From Candidatus Cloacimonadota bacterium (GTDB lineage: Bacteria > Cloacimonadota > Cloacimonadia > Cloacimonadales > PWNZ01): a DNA stretch of 61,164 bases. Below, piece by piece: positions 26,605-35,507 of the stretch (positions within the stretch are counted from its first letter, which is position 1; the number at the start of each line of letters is the position of its first letter). The position numbers and the translations under genes are program-made. The notes beneath the pieces are model-generated. The model saw only the letters and a list, made by a program, of their open reading frames with translations, made no database searches and was not told the origin of the DNA. The DNA is taken from assembly GCA_003564155.1 (NCBI GenBank), contig PWOA01000068.1:1-61164 (forward strand), in the 5' to 3' direction.

Positions 26605-27594
26605 ATGAAACGACTATTTAGTGGAATAAAACCAACAGGAGATTTACATCTTGGTAACTATTTAGGTGCACTTAAACAATGGATAGCTTTACAAGAAGAT
26701 TATGAGTCTATCTTTTGTATAGTAGATTATCATTCAATAACTTCAGCTTATGAACCTAATAAGTTAAACGAATATGTCTTGAAATGTGCATGTAATTATT
26801 TAGCTTCAGGGCTGGATCATGTTAAATCTATAATATCTTTACAGTCGAGAATACCTTCGCATGCAGAACTAACTTGGATACTAAATTGTATTACTCCCAA
26901 ATCATGGCTAGAGAGGGTACCGACTTTTAAAGAGAAAGCTGCAAAACAAGAAGATAATATCAACTTAGGACTATTAGATTATCCGGTTTTAATGACAGCA
27001 GATATAATACTTTATAAAGCAGAAGCTGTACCTGTTGGAGAAGATCAGCTACCTCATATCGAATTAGCGCGTGAGATAGTCAGGCGTTTTAACACTACTT
27101 TTGGAGAGTTATTCCCTGAGCCGAAAGGTATTGTCGGAAAAATCGGCAGAATAAAGGGATTAGACGGAGCTGATAAGATGGGTAAATCCCTTAACAATTG
27201 TATATTTCTGAATGAAACAAAAGATGAAATATGGAGAAAATTATCCAAAGCAGTAACTGATCCTGCTAGAATAAGGAAGATTGATCCCGGGAATCCTGAT
27301 GTTTGTAATCTCTTTTCTTTACATAAGCTAATGTCGCATGAAGATAAGATTCAAGAAGTGCGTGAAGGCTGTACAACTGCCGGTATAGGTTGTCTTAAAT
27401 GTAAAAGATGGTTAACTGACTCAATAGATAAAGAACTTGAACCTATAAGGGAAAAATACTTTCAATATTTACAAAATCCTAATTATGTCGGAGAAATTCT
27501 TGTGGAAGGGAGCAAAAAAGCAAATCTTATTGCTGCCGACACATTAGAACAAGTTAGGGATCTGATTGGTTTTAATTACGACTTCATCAAATAG
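26605..27594 (+). CDS. trpS: Tryptophanyl-tRNA synthetase
   Basis: 329 aa, typical bacterial length. The class I signature HIGH appears as HLGN in PTGDLHLGNYLGAL (about residues 10-23) and KMSKS as KMGKS in GADKMGKSLNN (about 190-200). VPVGEDQLPHIELARE is the conserved active-site segment. It charges tRNA-Trp in the cytoplasm. A TTGGGAG ribosome binding site precedes the ATG. No T-box leader or trp leader peptide is visible in the 42-base gap after rimO, so the two are probably co-transcribed. Confidence 0.96.
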   Translation: MKRLFSGIKPTGDLHLGNYLGALKQWIALQEDYESIFCIVDYHSITSAYEPNKLNEYVLKCACNYLASGLDHVKSIISLQSRIPSHAELTWILNCITPKSWLERVPTFKEKAAKQEDNINLGLLDYPVLMTADIILYKAEAVPVGEDQLPHIELAREIVRRFNTTFGELFPEPKGIVGKIGRIKGLDGADKMGKSLNNCIFLNETKDEIWRKLSKAVTDPARIRKIDPGNPDVCNLFSLHKLMSHEDKIQEVREGCTTAGIGCLKCKRWLTDSIDKELEPIREKYFQYLQNPNYVGEILVEGSKKANLIAADTLEQVRDLIGFNYDFIK

Positions 27595-27678
27595 CGGTGT
27601 TGTTATTGCCAATAATTTATTATATTAAATTTGCGCTAAATAATCATAAATGAGTAGTAAATAACTGGGAGTGATGAT

Positions 27679-28119
27679 ATGAGTAAGATCAAAGTATTAT
27701 TCTTGTGTATACATAATTCAGCCAGGAGTCAGATGGCAGAAGCTTTTCTTGATAAACTGGGAAGTGGCAAGTTTGAAGTATATAGTGCCGGACTGGAACC
27801 GGGCAAATTGAATCCGATTGTTGTTGAAGTTATGTTGGAAAAAGGTTATGATCTTAGTAATAAAAAGACGAAAAGTGTCCGGGAATTTGTAGCTCAGTCG
27901 TTTCCACTCGATTATGTCATTACTGTTTGTGATGAGAGTTCTGCAGAAAGATGTCCAATATTTCCGGGTAAAGTTGTTAAGGAACATTGGAATTTTATTG
28001 ATCCTTCCTCATTTCAAGGAACTAAGAAAGAAAAAATAAATATTACTCGAAAAATCAGGGATCAGATAGAAGAAAGAGTGGTTACCTGGTTACAAAAGAT
28101 ACAAAGTGAAACTAAATAA
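27679..28119 (+). CDS. arsC: Thioredoxin-coupled arsenate reductase (LMW-phosphatase fold)
   Basis: 146 aa. The P-loop C10-IHNSAR-S is that of low-molecular-weight tyrosine phosphatases, and two further cysteines, C84 (VCDES) and C92 (RCPIF), complete the cysteine relay of Staphylococcus-type ArsC. The enzyme reduces arsenate to arsenite using thioredoxin. It has its own GGGAGTGATG site. No arsenite pump or ArsR regulator adjoins it (the ArsR-type regulator at 55.5 kb belongs to another module), so how arsenite would be exported is not shown here. A protein tyrosine phosphatase is the alternative. Confidence 0.88.
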   Translation: MSKIKVLFLCIHNSARSQMAEAFLDKLGSGKFEVYSAGLEPGKLNPIVVEVMLEKGYDLSNKKTKSVREFVAQSFPLDYVITVCDESSAERCPIFPGKVVKEHWNFIDPSSFQGTKKEKINITRKIRDQIEERVVTWLQKIQSETK

Positions 28120-28362
28120 TATAGTAAAGGCTTTATTGAATATTATCAATAGCTTTAACTAATTACAGTTTTGATTATATGGGCACAAAGACTGTGAAAT
28201 ATCGGGAAAAAGCACATATCTTGTCTTTGATTAGAGCTTTGCTTAGATTATTAAATCAAGAATTACGACTTTCTAGAGCATATCAGGAAATAAAAACCTT
28301 GCCTAATATCATGACATAATTTTTATACACAGATAATAACAAGTAAACTCAAGGAGTTTGTC

Positions 28363-28830
28363 ATGAACAAGATCATTGAAGGAGATTTAGTATCCAAGAA
28401 GGCAAAATATGCGATCGTAATAAGCCGTTTTAACGAATTTGTGGGTAATGGACTATTGACCGGATGTATTGACTGTCTCACTAGGCATGGAGTTACTGAA
28501 GAAGAGTTTGAAATATTTTGGGTTCCGGGAGCTTTTGAAATTCCTGCTGTTGCTCAGAAATTAGCTAAAACACAATCTTATGACGCTATTATATGTTTAG
28601 GTGTAGTTATTCGAGGAGAAACACCACATTTTGATTATATATGTGCAGAAGTCAGTAAAGGAATAGCCCAGATTACATTAAATTTCGATATACCAGTGTC
28701 GTTTGGCGTCTTAACAACTGATTCTATTGAACAAGCTATAGAAAGAGCGGGTTCTAAGTCAGGTAATAAAGGTTGGCATGCAGCTTTATCTGCAATAGAA
28801 ATGGTAAATTTGTATAAAAAAATTAAGTAA
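28363..28830 (+). CDS. ribH: 6,7-dimethyl-8-ribityllumazine synthase
   Basis: 155 aa, standard length. Conserved parts are [17 protein letters not shown] (about residues 19-35), [15 protein letters not shown] (about 57-71) and [15 protein letters not shown] (about 85-99), with the catalytic histidine in PHFDY. It condenses ribulose-derived butanone phosphate with the ribitylaminouracil to form lumazine, the penultimate step of riboflavin synthesis, and usually assembles into pentamers or 60-mers. An AAGGAG site stands before the ATG. Other rib genes are not in the window. nusB follows, a very common bacterial pairing. Confidence 0.95.
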   Translation: MNKIIEGDLVSKKAKYAIVISRFNEFVGNGLLTGCIDCLTRHGVTEEEFEIFWVPGAFEIPAVAQKLAKTQSYDAIICLGVVIRGETPHFDYICAEVSKGIAQITLNFDIPVSFGVLTTDSIEQAIERAGSKSGNKGWHAALSAIEMVNLYKKIK

Positions 28831-29008
28831 CCAATATTCAGTGATAAGAAAGAGACAAGACTTTAATAAACCAAAAGCTATGGATTTGTCTAATTATCAG
28901 TTTGTTTTCATCAGGCCACGTTTATAGTGGTTTTTAATTTTAATTGTGACGAATGATATGCTAAGTCGTTATTTTATGGCAGAGATATAAAGTGAGAAAG
29001 AGAGATTA

Positions 29009-29470
29009 ATGAAATCAAGACGTAGAAGTAGAGAATTGATAGTGCAGTTTCTCTATTGTTTAGAGATGAACTTACCTGAAACAGTAGATGACAAAAGTCA
29101 ACATTTAAAAGATTGGGCATCACAACTTCGTAAAGTTACTTTCGAGATGAACAATATTCCTGAAGATAGTTCTGTTTATAATTATGTGCAGAAAATATCC
29201 GAAGATATTATTACTAAATGGGAGATAATCAATGAACTCATTTCTTCAAGTCTTGATAATTGGGCATTAGAAGAACTAGCTGTATTAGACAGGAATATTA
29301 TTAGAATGTCGGTTTGTGAGATACTTTACCATGACATCCCTGCTGCAGTTTCAATTAATGAAGCAGTTGAAATCGCTAAGAAGTATAGTTGCAGAAAGGC
29401 TGGGAACTTTATCAACGGTGTTCTTGACAGAATATCTAAGAAACGGGAAACGTTCAATAATGTTAAATAA
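29009..29470 (+). CDS. nusB: Transcription antitermination factor NusB
   Basis: 153 aa, all helical. The start RRRSRELIVQFLYCLEM and the C-terminal ISINEAVEIAKKYS-like segment (here VSINEAVEIAKKYS) with FINGVLDRI are family hallmarks. NusB binds boxA RNA with NusE to prevent premature termination of rRNA transcripts. The next gene starts 11 bases before the nusB stop, so the two are translationally coupled. AGAAAGAGAG precedes the start. Confidence 0.94.
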   Translation: MKSRRRSRELIVQFLYCLEMNLPETVDDKSQHLKDWASQLRKVTFEMNNIPEDSSVYNYVQKISEDIITKWEIINELISSSLDNWALEELAVLDRNIIRMSVCEILYHDIPAAVSINEAVEIAKKYSCRKAGNFINGVLDRISKKRETFNNVK

Positions 29471-30377
29471 AAATCAAGATAAATTAGAGAATATTAATAT
29501 ATATTGTTCGGTAGGAATATTTATCCACAATGAATCCGACAATATCTCCAATCTTTTAGATGCTTTTCTGGGGCAAAAGTTAGAACAAGCATCAATAAGC
29601 GAAATATTTGTGGTTTCTAGTGCTTCAACTGATGGGTCGGATGAGATAGTTCGAACTTATTGTGAGAAGGATAAGAGACTCAAACTGATAACTGAATCAG
29701 AGAGAAGAGGTAAATCAGCAGCTATCAATAAGTTTCTATCATTTGCCAAAGAAAATATTGTAATCATTTGCAGTGGGGACATCATACCGGCAGAAAGTAC
29801 CGTAGAAAGTATGTTAAGACCGTTTCTTGATAAAGAAGTTGGTATGACCGGATGTCACCCAATACCGGTTAATTCTGAAAATACTTTTTGTGGTTATCTA
29901 ATTAATTTACAATGGCGATTACATCATCGAATATCTTTGAAAACTCCAAAAATGGGAGAAATGGTTGCCTTTAGAAAGGTAATACAAGAAATCCCTTCGG
30001 AAAGTGCTGTTGACGAAGCGAGTATAGAGGTAGCTATATTAAACAAACGACTACGCTTGATCTATGTTCCGGAGGCATTAGTGTTCAACAAAGGTCCAGA
30101 AAACCTAGCTGATTTTATTAAACAAAGACGCAGAATAGCTGCAGGCCATAAATGGCTCAAAAAGAATAATCAATATAAAGTAAGCACAAATAACCCCCTG
30201 ACTTTGTTTTCAGTTTTTTTTGCTGAAATTATTGAGTCTCCCTCAAAATTTATTCACTTATCTTTATCCGTTATGTTGGAATCTTATGCTCGCCTATTAG
30301 GTTGGTATGATCTTGTTGTTAAGAAGAAAAATCCCTATAAATGGGATAGAATAAGTACAACAAAAAAAGTCAAATAA
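29460..30377 (+). CDS. Family 2 glycosyltransferase
   Basis: 305 aa from the ATG at 29460, inside the end of nusB; an upstream extension in the same frame is only the nusB shadow. The GT-A fold is shown by VGIFIHNESDNISNLLDAF (about residues 20-38), FVVSSASTDGSDEIV (about 54-68) and KSAAINKFLSFAKENIVIICSGD, where the metal-binding acidic motif is SGD. A C-terminal amphipathic or membrane-associated stretch (about 265-290) suggests inner-membrane association. It transfers a sugar from a nucleotide or lipid donor to an unknown acceptor. Its neighbours, a radical SAM enzyme and envelope genes, point to surface glycan work. Confidence 0.82.
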   Translation: MLNKNQDKLENINIYCSVGIFIHNESDNISNLLDAFLGQKLEQASISEIFVVSSASTDGSDEIVRTYCEKDKRLKLITESERRGKSAAINKFLSFAKENIVIICSGDIIPAESTVESMLRPFLDKEVGMTGCHPIPVNSENTFCGYLINLQWRLHHRISLKTPKMGEMVAFRKVIQEIPSESAVDEASIEVAILNKRLRLIYVPEALVFNKGPENLADFIKQRRRIAAGHKWLKKNNQYKVSTNNPLTLFSVFFAEIIESPSKFIHLSLSVMLESYARLLGWYDLVVKKKNPYKWDRISTTKKVK

Positions 30378-30436
30378 TGTTTTGATAAAAACAAAAAACT
30401 CCAGAACTCCGTATTTTAACTAATCAGATTGATATT

Positions 30437-31519
30437 ATGGTTAAACTATTATTGAAATTATTCTTCTATCGCTTATATAATGTTATTGGGTTTCCAAAGG
30501 TATTACCTGTAAATTATACAATAAGTATCACCGATAAGTGTAACTCAGAATGTAAGACTTGTTATATACATACAAAAAAAACAAAAGAGTTGACCTTAGA
30601 GGAATATGAGTATATATTCAAGGACATCAAAAAAACGCCTTATTGGGTGACAATAAGTGGTGGCGAACCATTTTTGCGAAGAGATTTACTTCAGATATTA
30701 ATTTTACTGCAAAAATACTGCCGTCCCAAAATAATCAATATACCAACAAATGGGATATTAACAACTAAAATTGTACAGACTGTAAAAAAAATATGTGAAG
30801 ATTTGCCTGATACTCAAATCATAATAAACCTCTCTATAGATGGGATTGGCGTATTACATAATAAGATTCGTAATGTTCCAGATAATTACCGTAAAGTAAT
30901 AGAAACTTATAAACTGTTAAAAAAAATGAATTATCACAATCTTTCGGTAGGGATTCATACGGTAATCTCCTCCTATAATGTAGACAATTATTTCGGAATT
31001 GCAGAAAAGTTGATTCAATTATCACCAGATTCTTACATTACAGAGATAGCTGAAGAACGACAAGAGATGTTAAACTACGATAAAGGTATTGTCCCGGAGT
31101 CTTTAAAATATAGATCTGCAATAGATTGTTTACTTCACCACATAAAAAACCAAAAATACAAAGGTATAACAAGAATTACTCAAGCTTTTAGGGTTGAATA
31201 TTATAATTTAGTCAAACAGTTGTTGAGAGATGATAAGCAAATTATTCCTTGTTATGCGGGGATAGCTTCTTGCCATATAGCGACAAATGGGGAAGTCTGG
31301 TTTTGCTGTATCAAAGCAAAACCAATTGGAAAAATCTACAAAGATAAATATAGCTTTCGGGAAGTATGGTTCTCAAGAACTGCCAAAAAAATCCGCAAGG
31401 AATTGCGAGAACAAAAATGTTTCTGCCCATTAGCCAATGTTTCTTATACAAACATGCTTCTGGATATTCCAACGCTAGTCAGGGTGTTTTATAGAAGTTA
31501 CATAAAATGGTATTCATAA
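30437..31519 (+). CDS. Radical SAM protein with C-terminal cysteine-rich (SPASM-like) segment
   Basis: 360 aa. The radical SAM cluster is C-x3-C-x2-C in DKCNSECKTCYIH (about residues 33-45), followed by TISGGEPFLRRDL (about 73-85), the SAM-binding GGE motif. The C-terminal part has further cysteines (CYAGIASC, FCCIK and KCFCPL), arranged as in SPASM or twitch domains that hold auxiliary clusters. The segment HIATNGEVWFCC fits the usual pre-SPASM pattern. Proteins like this act on peptides, sugars or lipids; the substrate here is unknown. It lies 1 base upstream of the next gene, so the two are likely translated together. Confidence 0.82.
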   Translation: MVKLLLKLFFYRLYNVIGFPKVLPVNYTISITDKCNSECKTCYIHTKKTKELTLEEYEYIFKDIKKTPYWVTISGGEPFLRRDLLQILILLQKYCRPKIINIPTNGILTTKIVQTVKKICEDLPDTQIIINLSIDGIGVLHNKIRNVPDNYRKVIETYKLLKKMNYHNLSVGIHTVISSYNVDNYFGIAEKLIQLSPDSYITEIAEERQEMLNYDKGIVPESLKYRSAIDCLLHHIKNQKYKGITRITQAFRVEYYNLVKQLLRDDKQIIPCYAGIASCHIATNGEVWFCCIKAKPIGKIYKDKYSFREVWFSRTAKKIRKELREQKCFCPLANVSYTNMLLDIPTLVRVFYRSYIKWYS

Positions 31520-31520
31520 G

Positions 31521-32927
31521 ATGGGAACAAAGATTAATTCCTCAGCTAATTACAAGAATAATTTAAGTTTTTCTGATTATTTTCAAGAGCAAAACCGAAC
31601 TGTAGTTTTACTAACTCATTATTGCGAAGAGCATTCTTATTACGATTCTATCAACTCTTTACTAATTGAGAAATTGATTAATCTTGATCTGCAACATATT
31701 CCATGGGAGGAATTAACAGAGCGGATAAAACCTTTCTTCATCGATTTAAATTGGGAGTTACATGCCGTCTTCAATAAAGAATCAGATGTTGAGAAAGGAT
31801 TGTCTCTATTACTAATGGTTATAGAAGGCAATAGATTATTTTACGTTTCATTTGGCAGATTTTTATGCATGTTATTATCACAAAAAAACACGGAATGGTA
31901 TAGTGAAGATTGGAGCAACTCCCGAGTTAAAACTCCCGAACAACTAGGTCTTTTAGGAAGTCTCCAACAAGATATTTCAGTTAAACCTTTGATTATCAAC
32001 CTCAAAGAAGGCAGTCAATTTATCGCTGTTTCTTCAGATATTATCAAAAGGATAGATTTCTCGTCACTAAATATTTATAACTCAAAATCATATTTAGAAA
32101 ATCAATTTGAGAAGAAACCTTATTCATATTCTATTGTTAGTCATAGTTCTAATAGATCTAAGCAGAGAAAAAGTTGGTTAAAAGGTAAAAAGTTTAGATT
32201 AACAGCATTAGCTTTATTGTTGATGCTTGCCTTTTCCCTTTATTATACTTTTATGGGTAAGAATACAGTTGAAGATAGGCTTCACATTACTAGAGAACAG
32301 TTTCAACTTACAGTAAGAAACATCGATATTTTGAAAATTCAGGAAATGATTCCTTTAGATTATGGACTTTTATTTGTACCTCAAGAAAATATCGAACTTT
32401 TTGTTGAGTGGGAAAGTGTCCTTCCTTTTCAAGTTACGTTAACTCCGAACTACGATATGCGGTTTATTTTTCTATCCTCCAACAATAAACTTTATGCATA
32501 TGAAAAAAAAGATAAGAAAAACAGATGGATGGTTTCCTTACCTAATGATATTTACTCTATTGAAATACTTGATGCTAATCTTATGGTAGCCACAACAGTC
32601 CAAAACCAAAGTTTCTGTCTTAAACGAGATACTGGAGATATAATTTGGCATAGAGAAGGTATCGGTGTTTCAAAGTTAGGTGAAGAATCCCGATATAAAC
32701 CGGTTCAAATATCTTTAGAGATGGACAGAAGGCTTAACAATACCGTCGTATTATTTCCCGACAAACGAAGTTTAACCTTATTAAATTTACTTAATGGTGA
32801 TACCTTGTACCATTATGAATCAGATTATCAAATAACCTTTGTCAGCGATTTTGACTTTATCGATAAATCAGTATATATAGTAAAAAGTAATAAATTATAT
32901 AAAATTCGCATTGATATCAGAAGTTAA
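31521..32927 (+). CDS. Membrane protein with degenerate PP2C-like and beta-propeller-like domains
   Basis: 468 aa, unnamed. Residues 1-185 have the rhythm of a PP2C-type phosphatase domain (VVLLTHYCEEH, then LLLMVIEGNRLFYVSFGRFLCML, where PP2C has the GDSR region, then GSQFIAVSSDII), but the metal-binding aspartates are missing. A basic linker leads to one membrane helix (about residues 227-244). The outer half (about 260-468) contains repeated strand units such as YAYEKKDKKNRWMVSLPNDIYSIEI and CLKRDTGDIIWHREG, as in PQQ-like beta-propellers. The arrangement is a cytoplasmic sensor-like domain linked through one helix to an extracytoplasmic binding domain. Function unknown; an envelope sensor or scaffold is an inference. 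Confidence 0.65.
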   Translation: MGTKINSSANYKNNLSFSDYFQEQNRTVVLLTHYCEEHSYYDSINSLLIEKLINLDLQHIPWEELTERIKPFFIDLNWELHAVFNKESDVEKGLSLLLMVIEGNRLFYVSFGRFLCMLLSQKNTEWYSEDWSNSRVKTPEQLGLLGSLQQDISVKPLIINLKEGSQFIAVSSDIIKRIDFSSLNIYNSKSYLENQFEKKPYSYSIVSHSSNRSKQRKSWLKGKKFRLTALALLLMLAFSLYYTFMGKNTVEDRLHITREQFQLTVRNIDILKIQEMIPLDYGLLFVPQENIELFVEWESVLPFQVTLTPNYDMRFIFLSSNNKLYAYEKKDKKNRWMVSLPNDIYSIEILDANLMVATTVQNQSFCLKRDTGDIIWHREGIGVSKLGEESRYKPVQISLEMDRRLNNTVVLFPDKRSLTLLNLLNGDTLYHYESDYQITFVSDFDFIDKSVYIVKSNKLYKIRIDIRS

Positions 32928-33001
32928 GATATTTATCTTAATCTTTTCTATCAATAATAAGAAAGTTCAACCTATCTCATGTTAACTATAAGGAAACAAA
33001 T

Positions 33002-34810
33002 ATGATGGAAAATCAAAGTTCTAATGGTTATAAAATTGTTGGTAATAAACAAGATACGAAGAAGGAAACCAAAAAATTTAAGTGGTTTGCTTTTGGTTGT
33101 TTAACGTCAATTGCATTAATAATTTTATTTATAACTACATTTTTTGTCGGGTTGGCCATATTTGGTAAAAGAACAACTCCTCAGATTAAGCAACATACTG
33201 TTCTTAACTTAATTATCAGTGGTAATTTAGAAGAGCATAGAGAAGTCGATGATAGTTTTTTCAGCTTAACTCCATCACCAACAGCTTCTGATATAATCAG
33301 AAAAATTAATTTGGCTGCAGAAGATAACTCTGTTGATGGGATTTTGTTAGAACCACGTTTTATTGTTGCCGGTTATCCTGTGCTAAATGAATTGATAGAA
33401 GCTCTTGATAACTTTAAGCAAAGCGGTAAATTTATCTACTCATATATGGAAATGGCCTCTAACCGTGATTATTACTTAGCTTCAGTTGCAGATAGAGTTT
33501 ATCTCAATCCAGCATCATCATCAGGTATTTATCTTAGTGGAACGAGTATCACTTCATTGTACATGAAAGACTTACTTGATAAATTAGGCGTTGAAATGAC
33601 GGTTCTTCATTCAGGAAGATTTAAAGGTGTCGGAGAAGAGTATGTTCGACAAGATATGTCTACTGAAATGAAAGAAAGTCTTAATAATCTCTTAGATCAT
33701 TATTACCAGCAGTTTATGAAAGATATATCGTCTCGTAGAGATATGTCAATGGATGCCATTCAACATCTGTTAGAAGAAAGAGATGATTTACTTATTACTG
33801 GTCAGAATGCTATCGATTACGATCTAGTTGATATTTTGAATACTCGTGAACTCATCTTAGAAGAGTTGAAGGATGGTGGATTGTCACGTATTCTTAGTTT
33901 TAATAGTTACCGTCCAAAAGACAAAACTGTTAAGCGTAATGATATAATAGCTGTTGTATATTTACAAGGAATTATAGCTGCTTCTACTGAAGGAATTTTT
34001 GATATTGATACTTACCTAAGTTCTTCAAAAGTTAAACGACTATTAACTAATCTGAAAACTGATGATCGAGTAAAGGCTATAGTATTAAGAGTTAATAGCC
34101 CCGGTGGCAGTGCATTGGAGTCTGATATAATATACCATATTATTAATGATGTTAAAGAAAGTAAACCTATTGTAGTTTCTATGGGTAATTCTGCAGCTTC
34201 AGGTGGTTACTATATTTCAGCTCCTGCAGATTATATCGTTGCCGATAATTATACTCTTACCGGTTCTATAGGCGTAGCTGGAATGATACCCAATATTCAT
34301 AATATGGGACAAAGTATAGGCATTAATCCGGAAACTATATCCAGAGGAAAATTTTCTAACTTTTTGAACCCATGGGAGCCAATAAATCCGGAAGAGATAC
34401 AATCATTACAAAGAAATTTAGATAATGTATACGATGAATTTATACAAAGAGTGTCAACCGGACGAGATATGCCTTCAGATCAAGTTCACCAAGTTGCTCA
34501 AGGCAGGATTTGGACAAGTAAGGACGCTTTGGAGTTAGGACTTATAGATGAAGTCGGGACCTTAAGCGTGGCTATCGACAAAGCTGCCGAACTGCAAGGC
34601 ATAATGGAATATGAAGTGATAACGTACCCTAAAACACGGTCTTTATTTGATATTATTATAGATAAAAGGTTCAGTGTTTCTTTATTGAAAGATATAACTC
34701 TTTTAAAACTACTACCCGAAGATAAAGTTAAGCAATACTTGGAAATTATAAAGGTCCTTAAAAACGACACTATACATTTCATGAGTCCGATAATAATTAT
34801 CGACAATTAA
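33002..34810 (+). CDS. sppA: Signal peptide peptidase SppA, 67K type
   Basis: 602 aa, the long two-domain form. A membrane helix (about residues 30-55) anchors the protein. The N-terminal domain carries the catalytic lysine in SGRFKGVGEEY. The C-terminal domain carries the serine in MGNSAASGGYYISAPAD, with SPGGSALESD before it and TGSIGVAGM after it. The enzyme digests cleaved signal peptides in the membrane. An AAGGAAAC site precedes two consecutive ATG codons, so the exact first Met is uncertain by one. It sits in a run of envelope genes together with a lipoprotein and a NagZ-like enzyme. Confidence 0.93.
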   Translation: MMENQSSNGYKIVGNKQDTKKETKKFKWFAFGCLTSIALIILFITTFFVGLAIFGKRTTPQIKQHTVLNLIISGNLEEHREVDDSFFSLTPSPTASDIIRKINLAAEDNSVDGILLEPRFIVAGYPVLNELIEALDNFKQSGKFIYSYMEMASNRDYYLASVADRVYLNPASSSGIYLSGTSITSLYMKDLLDKLGVEMTVLHSGRFKGVGEEYVRQDMSTEMKESLNNLLDHYYQQFMKDISSRRDMSMDAIQHLLEERDDLLITGQNAIDYDLVDILNTRELILEELKDGGLSRILSFNSYRPKDKTVKRNDIIAVVYLQGIIAASTEGIFDIDTYLSSSKVKRLLTNLKTDDRVKAIVLRVNSPGGSALESDIIYHIINDVKESKPIVVSMGNSAASGGYYISAPADYIVADNYTLTGSIGVAGMIPNIHNMGQSIGINPETISRGKFSNFLNPWEPINPEEIQSLQRNLDNVYDEFIQRVSTGRDMPSDQVHQVAQGRIWTSKDALELGLIDEVGTLSVAIDKAAELQGIMEYEVITYPKTRSLFDIIIDKRFSVSLLKDITLLKLLPEDKVKQYLEIIKVLKNDTIHFMSPIIIIDN

Positions 34811-34823
34811 ATAAGGATATTAT

Positions 34824-35471
34824 ATGTACAAAGTCTTTTCTTTTATTTTTATAGTGGGTTTAATCCTTCTAGTAACAAGCTGTAAAGAAGATGGAAGATT
34901 AAGATTACACAACAATACAGATGATGTCACGACTGTTGTTATAGAAAATGAGATTTATGATATTGCTGCAAACGATGTTTTGACATTAGATTGGAGAATT
35001 AATTATTCCATTATATCTGTCGGAGAAAAAACGGTTAGCTGCGAAATACTAGAGCGTTTATTCCTCTTTGGCGATAAATTCTTATTAAACATTAGTGCCG
35101 GATCAACTACCAGTAGAAGAATAAACGAAAACGCAGCCGGATTGGAAGTTAAAAATAACTCTCAGATATCGAATATTACCAGCGTTTATATTTCACCGTC
35201 ATCATCCCCTTCGTGGGGGATTAACAGACTCAACCGGTTTCTCAAACCCGGATTTTATCAACAGTGGAATGTAACTGAAGGAACTTGGGACATTAAAGTT
35301 ACCGATTGCTCCGGTACTGATTATGTTATTTACAATCAAAAATTTAAAATCGGGTATTTGAATACTTACAATTATGATGATTTAAATCAGAGTGAAGATG
35401 CTATTCAGGATAAATATATTAATAGTCAAGGCGAAACTGAAGATACTTATCAGGTATCACCAATTAGGTAA
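34824..35471 (+). CDS. Putative lipoprotein, unknown function
   Basis: 215 aa. A hydrophobic signal (about residues 5-18) ends in the lipobox LVTSC, giving lipidated cysteine 20. The mature part is beta-rich. Around residues 105-165 there is a segment NNSQISNITSVYISPSSSPSWG ... FLKPGFYQQWNVTEGTWDIKVTD, which resembles domains in other bacterial lipoproteins that bind or cap small ligands. I do not recognise a named family. It follows sppA by 13 bases and precedes the NagZ-like gene, so the three probably form one transcript. Confidence 0.72.
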   Translation: MYKVFSFIFIVGLILLVTSCKEDGRLRLHNNTDDVTTVVIENEIYDIAANDVLTLDWRINYSIISVGEKTVSCEILERLFLFGDKFLLNISAGSTTSRRINENAAGLEVKNNSQISNITSVYISPSSSPSWGINRLNRFLKPGFYQQWNVTEGTWDIKVTDCSGTDYVIYNQKFKIGYLNTYNYDDLNQSEDAIQDKYINSQGETEDTYQVSPIR

Positions 35472-35507
35472 TCACGGAACATTTTGCCAGATACAAGGAT
35501 GTAAAAA

